Origin: JAMCRM01 sp035561075
Lineage (GTDB): Bacteria; Acidobacteriota; Terriglobia; Bryobacterales; Bryobacteraceae
Length of the DNA: 64,000 bases
Assembly (NCBI GenBank): GCA_035561075.1
Contig: DATMYF010000151.1
Location: 48,949-112,948, forward strand
Reading direction: 5' to 3'
Positions 6,713 through 13,877 of the stretch are shown piece by piece. The stretch's first letter is position 1. Every line of letters begins with the position of its first letter. Position numbers and translations under genes: made by a program. The notes beneath the pieces were generated by a model. The model made no database searches. It was given only the letters and a program-made list of their open reading frames with translations, and was not told the DNA's origin.

Positions 6713-7879
6713 GTGGACTTTTCGCGCCGCGACATCGCCGGCACCGTTGCGGCAGGCACGATTGCCGCCAAATCCGCGCTTGCATCCGCGCGCGTGCTAG
6801 CGGACTCCTTCCGGCAGTACCACCCGGACATCCCCTTCTACGTGCTGCTGGCCGACGAGGTCGATGGCTGCTTCGACCCTGCCCGCGAGTCCTTCCGCCT
6901 GGTGCGGCTGGCCGAGTTGCCGATTCCCGCCTTCGACCGCTTCCGCTTCCATTACACCCCGCAGGAGCTGAGCTACGCGGCTACGCCGTACCTGCTCACG
7001 TGGCTGCTGGACCAGGGTTTCGATGCCGCCATCTTCCTCAAGCAGGAGAGTCTGGTGATGGGGGATATGGCGCCGGTTCTCGTGGAACTGGAGCGCCATC
7101 CGGTCCTCCTCACCCCGCACCTGCTAGAGCCGCCCGAAACCGGCGACCCGGTGGCGCGCGAGTTGAATATTCTGCTTTCCGGCGTCTACAACAACGGCTT
7201 CGCGGCGTTCGTCGGCACCGCCGAGGCGCGCTGCTTCCTGGCCTGGTGGCAGGAGCGCCTATGGAGCCACTGCGTCCGCGACGTCGCCGCGGGCATGCAC
7301 TTCGAGCAGCGCTGGCTGGACTTCGCCCCCGCCTTCGTCGATAACGTCGGAATCGTTCGCGACTCCGGGATGAATGTGGCCCACTGGAACCTGCCGGAGC
7401 GTAGCGCCGCAAACGTCCGACTGTTCCGCTTCAGTGGCTTCGATCCGGAACACCCGGAACGAGCGACGCGCTACTCCCCGCGGCTCACCATGGCGAATCT
7501 CGGGCCGGCCGCCGAGGCGTATCGCTGGTACCTGTCGCTCCTCGAAGCGGCCGGCTGGCAGGAAACCAGGTCCTGGCCTTATAGCTACGGCTGCTTCGAC
7601 AACGGCGAGCCCATCCCCGATGTAGCGCGTAGCATCCTGCGGGAAATGGGAGGCGACGCGGAGTGCTTCGGCAACCCCTTCTGCACCTCCACCCGCGGCA
7701 GTTACTTCGGCTGGCTCCACGAGCCTGTGGCTAAGGGCGTGCCGCGCCTGTGGCATCTGGTCCACGGCACCCGGCCCGATCTCCAGCGGGTTTTTCCGGA
7801 CCCGCTTGGGAAGCATCGGCGTAAGTTCGTGCGCTGGATCGCTCAACATGGCCGGCGGGAGTATGGTCTCGATGAATAG
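6713..7879 (+). CDS. Glycosyltransferase-like protein, first of a tandem pair; DxD motif lost
   Basis: 388 residues, clearly paralogous along its whole length to the next gene (shared ARVLADSF, PFYVLLADEV, ELNIL, QRWLDFAPAFVD, FSGFDP, YGCFDNGEPIP). The family is a nucleotide-diphospho-sugar transferase-like GT-A fold seen in many bacteria beside other glycan genes. Where the paralogue has YLDPDMLVMGD, with a metal-binding DxD, this copy reads FLKQESLVMGD, so the metal and nucleotide-sugar site appears destroyed. It may be a non-catalytic partner or a neofunctionalised copy. GTG start is inferred from the -10 box five bases upstream. Its stop overlaps the start of the next gene by 8 bases, so the two are translated together. 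Confidence 0.75.
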   Translation: MDFSRRDIAGTVAAGTIAAKSALASARVLADSFRQYHPDIPFYVLLADEVDGCFDPARESFRLVRLAELPIPAFDRFRFHYTPQELSYAATPYLLTWLLDQGFDAAIFLKQESLVMGDMAPVLVELERHPVLLTPHLLEPPETGDPVARELNILLSGVYNNGFAAFVGTAEARCFLAWWQERLWSHCVRDVAAGMHFEQRWLDFAPAFVDNVGIVRDSGMNVAHWNLPERSAANVRLFRFSGFDPEHPERATRYSPRLTMANLGPAAEAYRWYLSLLEAAGWQETRSWPYSYGCFDNGEPIPDVARSILREMGGDAECFGNPFCTSTRGSYFGWLHEPVAKGVPRLWHLVHGTRPDLQRVFPDPLGKHRRKFVRWIAQHGRREYGLDE

Positions 7880-9038
7880 CTTGGCCGTCGCGACCGTTGT
7901 CGCGAAGAACTATCTCTCATTCGCGCGCGTGCTGGCGGATTCCTTCCTCGCGCGCCATCCCGGCGTGCCGTTTTACGTGCTGCTGGCGGACGAGGTTGAG
8001 GGTTCTTTTGACCCCGCCTGCGAACCGTTCCGATTGCTGACCTTGGCGGACTTGGCGATCCCGCAGCCGGAGCGCTTCCGCTTTCGCTACTCCCGCCGCC
8101 AGGTGGCGGTAGCCTCCAAGCCGTACCTTTTGGAACACCTGCTCGACCGCGGCTTTGCGTCCGCGCTATACCTGGATCCCGACATGCTGGTGATGGGCGA
8201 CCTTTCCCCAATGATCGAGCAGGCCCTGCGGCACCCGGCGATTGTAACGCCGCACCTGATCGCTCCTGCTTCTGGCCATGGCGGTGTCGGGCGCGAGTTG
8301 AACATTCTCCAGTGCGGCACTTTCAACGGAGGCGTTCTGGGCTTCTCCGATACACCGGCCGCGCGGCGTTTTTTAGGCTGGTGGCGGGAACGGCTGTACG
8401 GGGAGTGCCGCTACGAGATCACCCAGGGGCTCTATTACGACCAGCGCTGGCTCGACCTGTTACCGGCTTTCGTGGACGGGGCGAAAGTGGTGCGGGACCC
8501 CGGCTGCAACATCGCTTACTGGAACCTGATGGAGCGCGAGGTGCGGATCGACGGTGATGCCGTCCTGGTGAATGGCCGGCCCGCGCGCTTCTTCCACTTC
8601 AGCGGCTTCGACCCGCTGCGGCCGGATCGCGTTACGAAGTACCGCCCCGAACTGGCGACGGCCGATCTCGGCCCCGCCGCGCGAATTTACGAGCACTACG
8701 CCGCGCTGATCAACGGCGCTGGGTACACCCAAATAGTCGCCTGGCCCTATCGATACGGCACATTCGACAACGGCGTGCCTATCCCGGAGATCGCCCGGCA
8801 ATTCTACGACAGCCTGGCAGACGACGCCGCCGGGTTCGGCGACCCGTTCCAGACGGAACCGCCCGGCAGCTTCTTCCGCTGGCTGAACGAGCCCGTACCT
8901 TTCGACGGCACGCGGCTGTGGCGTTTCATTCACGAATCCCGGCCCGACCTCGAAGCCATCCACGGTGCCGCGTTTCTCGAGTGGGCCGTTCGGCACGGCG
9001 CCGCTGAATTCGGAATACCTGACGCACTCCTGCCTTAA
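7872..9038 (+). CDS. Glycosyltransferase, GT-A type with intact DxD motif, second of tandem pair
   Basis: 388 residues, the same length as its upstream paralogue. N-terminal LAVATVVAKNYLSFARVLADSF and PFYVLLADEVEG form the nucleotide-binding half; YLDPDMLVMGDL at about residue 100 carries the DPD metal-binding motif; ELNILQCGTFNGGVLGF, YYDQRWLDLLPAFVD and RDPGCNIAYWNL follow, then FFHFSGFDP. Likely transfers a sugar from a nucleotide-sugar donor to an envelope or secreted acceptor. The ATG at 7872 lies inside the stop of the upstream gene (ATGAATAG). Donor and acceptor are unknown. Confidence 0.78.
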   Translation: MNSLAVATVVAKNYLSFARVLADSFLARHPGVPFYVLLADEVEGSFDPACEPFRLLTLADLAIPQPERFRFRYSRRQVAVASKPYLLEHLLDRGFASALYLDPDMLVMGDLSPMIEQALRHPAIVTPHLIAPASGHGGVGRELNILQCGTFNGGVLGFSDTPAARRFLGWWRERLYGECRYEITQGLYYDQRWLDLLPAFVDGAKVVRDPGCNIAYWNLMEREVRIDGDAVLVNGRPARFFHFSGFDPLRPDRVTKYRPELATADLGPAARIYEHYAALINGAGYTQIVAWPYRYGTFDNGVPIPEIARQFYDSLADDAAGFGDPFQTEPPGSFFRWLNEPVPFDGTRLWRFIHESRPDLEAIHGAAFLEWAVRHGAAEFGIPDALLP

Positions 9039-9154
9039 CGAGGGCTGGCTATCCGCCCGGAGAGACCGTTACCATGTGGCAGGTGGATCTCGCCGGGCTG
9101 ATCGGCTTTACACGCATCGAGGAAGACGTATGAGGTGGCCGCGGATCCCGGCGG

Positions 9155-9880
9155 CTACTGCAGGGCCGTGGCCACTTCCTCGATAGCCTTGAAGCACTCC
9201 CGCAGCCACGTGCGGCAGTAACGCCGTTCGGTGTAGCCGAAGTTGCCATTGGGCGCCTCGGCGAAGGCGGAAAACGAGATGCTGGCGCGGTCCACGGACT
9301 GGTATACGGTGCCGTCGAGCACCGGGAAATCGATCTCCCGCGCACCTACCGCGAGCAGGTCCTGCCGGACGTTCGACTGGTCGTAGACGTCGAACTTGCC
9401 GGCTACCCCGAAGTTCCTGACGATAACGTAGCTCACCTCGCGGCCGAGCGCGCCGAAGCACTCCTTCAGGTGTCCGACGCTGTCCACCGCGCCGCCGAGC
9501 ACGTAGACGACAGTGATACCGAGCCGTCCCCCTTCGGCTTCCTCGAGCGCACCGCCACGATAAAGCCAGTTCTTTACTTCCTCACCGGAGCGCGCCCCGA
9601 GATCGACCAGGGCGATACGCTTACCGCCGCCCTCCATGACGTAGTCGAGAACCGGCGCGATGGTGGCGGCGTTGCTCACGTCCACCGGGGCGGTTTCGCC
9701 GGGATGGAAGCGCAGCAGTTGTCCGTTGGCACCTTCGGCGTCAAACGCGCGGAACGTCGTGTCGCGCGAGTTCAGGAAGTCGGCGATGACCCGCGCCACC
9801 GTGGTCTTACCCACGCCTCCCTTTTCGCCGTGCGTCAGGATGAGCCGCGGCTTCTCGTGCATGGTCTTTTTATCGGGCAT
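9155..9880 (-). CDS. ParA/MinD-type P-loop ATPase, orphan
   Basis: 241 residues. The deviant Walker A is explicit (LTHGEKGGVGKTTVARVIADFL, residues 14-35), followed by FRAFDAEGANG (A' motif) and RIALVDLGARSGEE (Walker B). The family partitions DNA or positions protein complexes, or acts in conjugation (TraL-like). No ParB, parS-like repeats or conjugation genes were found, so this is not a normal chromosome partition locus. It starts two bases after the stop of an HTH protein (TAATCATG) and has its own GAGGA ribosome site, so the two are coupled. C-terminal half (FSAFAEAPNGNFGYTERRYCRTWLRECF) is not one I can assign. Confidence 0.75.
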   Translation of the reverse strand: MPDKKTMHEKPRLILTHGEKGGVGKTTVARVIADFLNSRDTTFRAFDAEGANGQLLRFHPGETAPVDVSNAATIAPVLDYVMEGGGKRIALVDLGARSGEEVKNWLYRGGALEEAEGGRLGITVVYVLGGAVDSVGHLKECFGALGREVSYVIVRNFGVAGKFDVYDQSNVRQDLLAVGAREIDFPVLDGTVYQSVDRASISFSAFAEAPNGNFGYTERRYCRTWLRECFKAIEEVATALQ

Positions 9881-9882
9881 GA

Positions 9883-10260
9883 TTACAATTCCTCGATTCT
9901 GGAAAATGGATGAGATCTGTCGGGGCGCTTCCCCGCGTTCGTTGCGCTGCCGTTGAGCAGCGTCCGGCGGGCCGAAGGCGTAAGCAGGGCCAGGATCCGG
10001 ATAGCCGCCGGGATCCAGCCCGGGACAGGTATCCGCTCCTCAATCCAGTCTTCGACCTCTTGGCGTCCCACGCCCGCGGCTTTGGCAAAATCACCCGCTG
10101 ACAAGCCCGCCCTGGCGATTTCCACGCGCAGTGCGGCCCCTGCCATCGCACCCGGACCTCCGGGGGCGGACCCGTTGCGAGAGCGCAACGCCAGAATGCC
10201 GGCTTCCAGGGCATCCAGGATTTCGGTCGTCGTCAACTTCGGTGCACACGGGTTCCCCAT
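9883..10260 (-). CDS. Small helix-turn-helix protein upstream of the ParA-like ATPase
   Basis: 125 residues. A probable HTH lies at about residues 51-74 (RAGLSAGDFAKAAGVGRQEVEDWIE), similar to XRE-type domains where helix 3 reads the DNA. The N-terminal part (TTTEILDALEAGILALRSRNG) and C-terminal tail are not recognised. It is the first gene of a two-gene unit with the ATPase. It may be a site-specific DNA-binding adaptor for the ATPase or its repressor; that is inference. The start codon is uncertain because no ribosome site is evident at 10260. Confidence 0.6.
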   Translation of the reverse strand: MGNPCAPKLTTTEILDALEAGILALRSRNGSAPGGPGAMAGAALRVEIARAGLSAGDFAKAAGVGRQEVEDWIEERIPVPGWIPAAIRILALLTPSARRTLLNGSATNAGKRPDRSHPFSRIEEL

Positions 10261-10361
10261 CGGCTGCGCGGGAAATCTGATGGTCGAATCTGGAGTTTGG
10301 ACCCCCCGCTATTGTAACGCTCCGGGGCGGAACCGCACTACTCCTCCCGCAGCGTTCGCGG

Positions 10362-10651
10362 CTAAAAGATTTCCCGGGCCTTGGCGCCGAAAACCCCGTC
10401 AATGGGCGTCAGCCGGTAACGATACCGCCGGGGCTCGCTGCTATCGATACGGTACGGCGCCATGGGGTACGCATTGGCGCCCCAACTGTCGATTCCCCCT
10501 ACACCCATCTGATTCCAGTCCAGGTTGAGGAAGACCCGCGGGTCACGCTGCGTTTCGCCGTCCCGGAGTGTAGCACCGCCGTGTCGTGCCACTCGGGCTG
10601 TTGCGCGGCTGCCGCCGCGGTCACGAGGATGGCAAAGACGCAAAATCGCAT
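10362..10651 (-). pseudogene. Internally deleted secreted GH2 beta-galactosidase relic
   Basis: Two ends of a glycoside hydrolase family 2 gene are joined. The 5' part, in the frame starting at ATG 10651, encodes a signal peptide (MRFCVFAILVTAAAAAQQ) followed by PEWHDTAVLHSGT, which resembles the N-terminal start of secreted GH2 enzymes. The 3' part, in another frame, encodes RVFLNLDWNQMGVGGIDSWG and YRYRLTPIDG, the hallmark of the last beta-galactosidase domain (QMGVGGdnSWG), ending at TAG 10362. About 900 residues between them, including the catalytic barrel, are missing, and the junction near 10535-10550 shifts the frame. No functional product is possible. Confidence 0.75.
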
Positions 10652-10725
10652 CAGTTACGACCATAGCGCTATCCGTCTCGGACCCGTGAGCGCAACTCGT
10701 CCGGTATTTTGGACGTTCGGATGGA

Positions 10726-10760
10726 TGCGCGCCCGTTTATAATGTGCGCCCGTTTATAAT
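10726..10760 (+). repeat. 17-bp tandem duplication carrying two -10 boxes
   Basis: GCGCCCGTTTATAAT occurs twice with a period of 17 bases, giving two perfect TATAAT boxes at 10738-10743 and 10755-10760. The second one ends six bases before the ATG at 10767, so transcription from it would be leaderless; the first would give a leader of about 17 bases. No good -35 box is present for either. Confidence 0.6.
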
Positions 10761-10766
10761 CTGTCC

Positions 10767-11714
10767 ATGACGGAGTTCCGGATTCGGGGGATTGTCCCGG
10801 TTGTACCCACGCCGTTCGCTGAGGATGGGAGCATCGATCATGAGAGCCTGCGTGGATTGATCGAGTTTGCCTGGCGGGCGGGGTTATGCGCGGTCTGCCT
10901 GCCGGCATATGCCAGCGAGTTCTACAAGCTGGCCGAGAAGGAGCGGGAGGAGGCCTTGGGCACCGCCATCGATGCGGGGCGCGGCCGCATCCCCGTAATA
11001 GCGCAGGTGAATCATCCGTCGCTACGCCTGGCCCGCGAGGCGGCTGTGCGTGCGGCCGGGATGGGCGCGACTGCTGTCAACATCGGGACCCCGCGGTTGT
11101 TCGCCCTCGGGGAGCGCGACCTGCGCCGCTACTTCGACGGCATCCTCCGCGCCGTGGACCTGCCCGTCGTCATTCAGGATTTCAACCCCGGGGGCGCCAC
11201 CATTGGGGCGGAGTTCGTGGCCGCGCTTCATCGGGCGCACCCCCATTTCCGCTACGTCAAACTCGAAGAGGCGCTAATGGCCGCCAAGGCGGCGCGCATC
11301 GTCGAGGCCACCGGCGGAGAGGTGGGGGTGATTGAAGGCTGGGGCGGTATGTACCTGCTGGAACTGCTGCCTGCCGGCATCTGCGGTGTAATGCCCGGGC
11401 TGGCTGTAGCGGACTTGCTCGACCGCGTTTTCAAGTTAGCCTCCAGCGGCGACCGGCTGGGTGCTTACAGCGCTTTCCGCGGGGTGCTGCCGCAGATCGT
11501 CTTCAGCCTGCAGAACCTCGAGCTGTTTCATCACGCCGAGAAGATGCTGCTCGAAGCCCGCGGACTGCTGCGGGCCACTGCTGTCCGGGAATCCACGCTG
11601 GAACTGGGCCCCTACGACCTCGCGCATATCCGCTTCCTGAATAGCCGCGTATTGGAGTTGCTTGACGAACTGGGGCTGCCCCGCAACCCGCTATCGGCCG
11701 GGCAGCCTGCCTGA
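10767..11714 (+). CDS. DapA-family (class I pyruvate-dependent) aldolase/dehydratase, non-DapA member
   Basis: 315 residues with the DHDPS/NAL fold: GIVPVVPTPFAEDGSID at the start, GATAVNIGTPRLF, the Schiff-base lysine in HFRYVKLEEAL (about residue 165) and a C-terminal helical region. The diagnostic GTTGE of true DapA is replaced by PAYASEF, and the YNxP segment with the catalytic Tyr is replaced by IQDFNPGG. So it is a dehydratase or aldolase on some other keto-acid, for example a keto-deoxy sugar acid, rather than lysine synthesis. It is followed by an IclR regulator and an oxidoreductase, which supports a catabolic role. Confidence 0.8.
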   Translation: MTEFRIRGIVPVVPTPFAEDGSIDHESLRGLIEFAWRAGLCAVCLPAYASEFYKLAEKEREEALGTAIDAGRGRIPVIAQVNHPSLRLAREAAVRAAGMGATAVNIGTPRLFALGERDLRRYFDGILRAVDLPVVIQDFNPGGATIGAEFVAALHRAHPHFRYVKLEEALMAAKAARIVEATGGEVGVIEGWGGMYLLELLPAGICGVMPGLAVADLLDRVFKLASSGDRLGAYSAFRGVLPQIVFSLQNLELFHHAEKMLLEARGLLRATAVRESTLELGPYDLAHIRFLNSRVLELLDELGLPRNPLSAGQPA

Positions 11715-11720
11715 GTCGGT

Positions 11721-11758
11721 AGCCTGCCGAGTTAGCAGCCTGCCGAGTTAGCAGCCTG
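11721..11758 (+). repeat. Short tandem repeat, 16-bp unit
   Basis: AGCCTGCCGAGTTAGC is present at 11721-11736 and 11737-11752, followed by a partial third copy (AGCCTG) and preceded by a degenerate copy at 11703-11719. It begins at the end of the aldolase gene and fills the gap before the IclR gene. It is probably replication slippage; a regulator site is possible. Confidence 0.65.
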
Positions 11759-11799
11759 ATACAATGCCTCATCGTCCGGTATTCTGAACGGAGAGCGTT

Positions 11800-12561
11800 A
11801 TGAATGGCATTAAAACCCCCTCGGTCCCGGCCGTAGACAAAGCGCTGAGCGCGCTCGAACTGCTGGCGCAGTCGCGGTCCGGGCTCACCCTCGGCGAACT
11901 GACGAGGCGGATGGCGCTTCCCAAGAGTTCGGTCCACTGCCTGCTGCTCACGCTTGAACGGCGCGGTTACCTGCACCGCAACGAAAAGAGCCGTTACCTG
12001 TTCGGCCTGAAGCTGTTCGGCCTTGCGAATATGGCTCTGAGCGGCATCGGTTTGCGTGAAAAGGCGCTGCCGTTCTTGAAGGCGCTGATGGCGCGGACAC
12101 GCCTTACCGTCCACTTGGCAATGATGGAGCAGGGGGAGGCGGTGCTCATCGAAAAAGTGGAGCCGCCCAACGTTTTCAAGCTGGCCACATGGCTCGGCAA
12201 GCGCATGGACGTGCACTGTACAGCCGTGGGTAAGGCGCTGATGGCGTACCTTCCGGAAGCCGACGTGGAAGTCTTGCTGCGTGATCGAGGGCTGCCCCGC
12301 CGCAACGATAACACGATCTGTTCGCCCCGCCGGCTGAAGGACGAATTGGCCCGCATTCGTAAGACCGGCTATTCGCTCGACGACGAAGAAGACGAGCTGG
12401 GTGCGCGGTGCATCGGTGCGCCTATTTTCGACGCTGAAGGGAAGGTGATCGCGGCGGTGAGTGTTTCCGGCACCACCTCTCAGGTCACCTCCGAAAATGT
12501 GGCTGTCATGGCGGAGCAAGTAAAGGAGTGCGCCGCGACGATTACGGCAGTGCTGGGCTGA
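11800..12561 (+). CDS. IclR-family transcriptional regulator
   Basis: 253 residues. An N-terminal winged HTH spans about residues 10-70 (AVDKALSALELLA, LTLGELTRRMALPKSSVHCLLLTLERRGYL) and a C-terminal GAF-like ligand domain runs from about 85 to 250 (AMMEQGEAVLIEKV, MDVHCTAVGKALMAYLPE, SLDDEEDELGARCIGAPIFD, SVSGTTSQV). These regulators sense small aromatic or sugar-derived acids. ACGGAGAGCG is its ribosome site. Because it lies between an aldolase and a Gfo/Idh/MocA gene in the same direction, it likely controls these genes. Confidence 0.88.
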   Translation: MNGIKTPSVPAVDKALSALELLAQSRSGLTLGELTRRMALPKSSVHCLLLTLERRGYLHRNEKSRYLFGLKLFGLANMALSGIGLREKALPFLKALMARTRLTVHLAMMEQGEAVLIEKVEPPNVFKLATWLGKRMDVHCTAVGKALMAYLPEADVEVLLRDRGLPRRNDNTICSPRRLKDELARIRKTGYSLDDEEDELGARCIGAPIFDAEGKVIAAVSVSGTTSQVTSENVAVMAEQVKECAATITAVLG

Positions 12562-12615
12562 GGATGTCCCGCATAATGGACGATCCTGCAACGAAAGTGG
12601 AGGTACGGTAACGAT

Positions 12616-13848
12616 ATGAACCAAGCTAACGACCGGGTACGCATCGCACTGGTCGGCCTTAGGGGCCGCGGGCGGGACCACATTTCAGGTTTCGGGAGAA
12701 TGCCTGGGGCGGAGATCGCCGCCCTGTGCGATATCGACGAGCCGCTGCTCGCGACGCGCCTCGACGGTGTCGAGAAGCTCACGGGCAAGCGTCCGGCTGC
12801 CTTCACGGATTTCCGCAAGCTGCTGGACGACAAGTCCATCGATGCCGTGGCCATCGCCACCCAGAACCACTGGCACAGCCTCCAGACGATCTGGGCATGC
12901 CAGGCGGGTAAGGACGTCTACGTCGAGAAACCCGGCTCCCACAATGCGTTCGAGAGCCGGCAACTCGTGGCGGCGGCGCGCAAATACAACCGGATCGTGC
13001 AGCACGGGACGCAGACGCGCTCGGCCCCCGCGGTGCAGGAGGGCATGGCCAAGCTGCGGGAAGGCGTGATCGGCGACGTCTACATGGCGCGCGGGCTATG
13101 CTTCAACTGGCGCGACACCATCGGGCGCGCGAAGCCCGAGCCTGTTCCCCCCGGCGTGCACTACGACCTGTGGATCGGCCCCGCACCGGTGAAGCCTTTC
13201 ACCAAGAACCGCTTCCACTACAACTGGCATTGGCAGTGGGATTACGGGAATGGAGATATCGGCAACCAGGGGGTGCACGAAATGGACGTCGCGCGATGGG
13301 GCCTCGGGGTGACGTATCCCACCAAGGTCAGCGCCACCGGCGGGCACTTCATGTTCGACGACGACCAGGAAACCCCCAACACGATCACCGCTATGTTCGA
13401 GTTCGACGAAGGCGGCAGGAAGAAGATGCTGGTCTTTGAGGTGCGGCACTGGATCAGCAACCAGGAAGGCGTCGTCGGTGCGTCCGGCAAGGGCGCGGTC
13501 GGCAACATCTTCTACGGTTCCAAGGGGTACATGGTGCGGGAGAGGATGGGGTATAAGACCTTTCTCGGGAAAGAGCAGGAACCGGGTCCGGCGGCCGGGC
13601 CATCGCGCGACAACCACATGCAAAACTTCGTGCAGGCGGTGCGCAGCCGCCGGCGCGAGGATCTCAACGCCGAGATTGAAGAGGGCGCCATCACCTGCAC
13701 ACTCATCCACCTGGCCAACATCTCTTATCGTCTGGGCCGGACCATCCGGTTCGACCCTAAAACACTGGCATGCGTGGGAGACGCGGAGGCGAACCGCATG
13801 TTGCGGCGGACCTACCGGGCGCCGTACGTGGTGCCGGAAAAGGTGTAG
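12616..13848 (+). CDS. Gfo/Idh/MocA-family NAD(P)-dependent oxidoreductase
   Basis: 410 residues. The Rossmann part begins VRIALVGLRGRGRDHISGF and contains AALCDIDEPLL, DAVAIATQNHWH and the family EKP motif (KDVYVEKPGSHN, about residue 103). The C-terminal half (NWHWQWDYGNGDIGNQGVHEMDVARWGL) is typical of the large Acidobacteriota/Planctomycetota subgroup that oxidises glycans or polyols. Unlike the paralogue at 39136 it has no Tat signal and is cytoplasmic. GTGGAGGTACGG is a good ribosome site. Substrate unknown. Confidence 0.88.
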   Translation: MNQANDRVRIALVGLRGRGRDHISGFGRMPGAEIAALCDIDEPLLATRLDGVEKLTGKRPAAFTDFRKLLDDKSIDAVAIATQNHWHSLQTIWACQAGKDVYVEKPGSHNAFESRQLVAAARKYNRIVQHGTQTRSAPAVQEGMAKLREGVIGDVYMARGLCFNWRDTIGRAKPEPVPPGVHYDLWIGPAPVKPFTKNRFHYNWHWQWDYGNGDIGNQGVHEMDVARWGLGVTYPTKVSATGGHFMFDDDQETPNTITAMFEFDEGGRKKMLVFEVRHWISNQEGVVGASGKGAVGNIFYGSKGYMVRERMGYKTFLGKEQEPGPAAGPSRDNHMQNFVQAVRSRRREDLNAEIEEGAITCTLIHLANISYRLGRTIRFDPKTLACVGDAEANRMLRRTYRAPYVVPEKV

Positions 13849-13877
13849 TTCCATCGTCAGCAAGTCAAGGACATAAA

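Noticed and set aside
9074..9133. 19-codon frame with GGAGAG seven bases upstream, between the second glycosyltransferase and the ParA-like gene
   Set aside because: Short and without recognisable content or promoter; could be chance or a remnant of a longer gene.
9155..10651. Mobile element hypothesis for the ParA-like/GH2 relic region
   Set aside because: No transposase, integrase, terminal inverted repeats or target duplications were seen.
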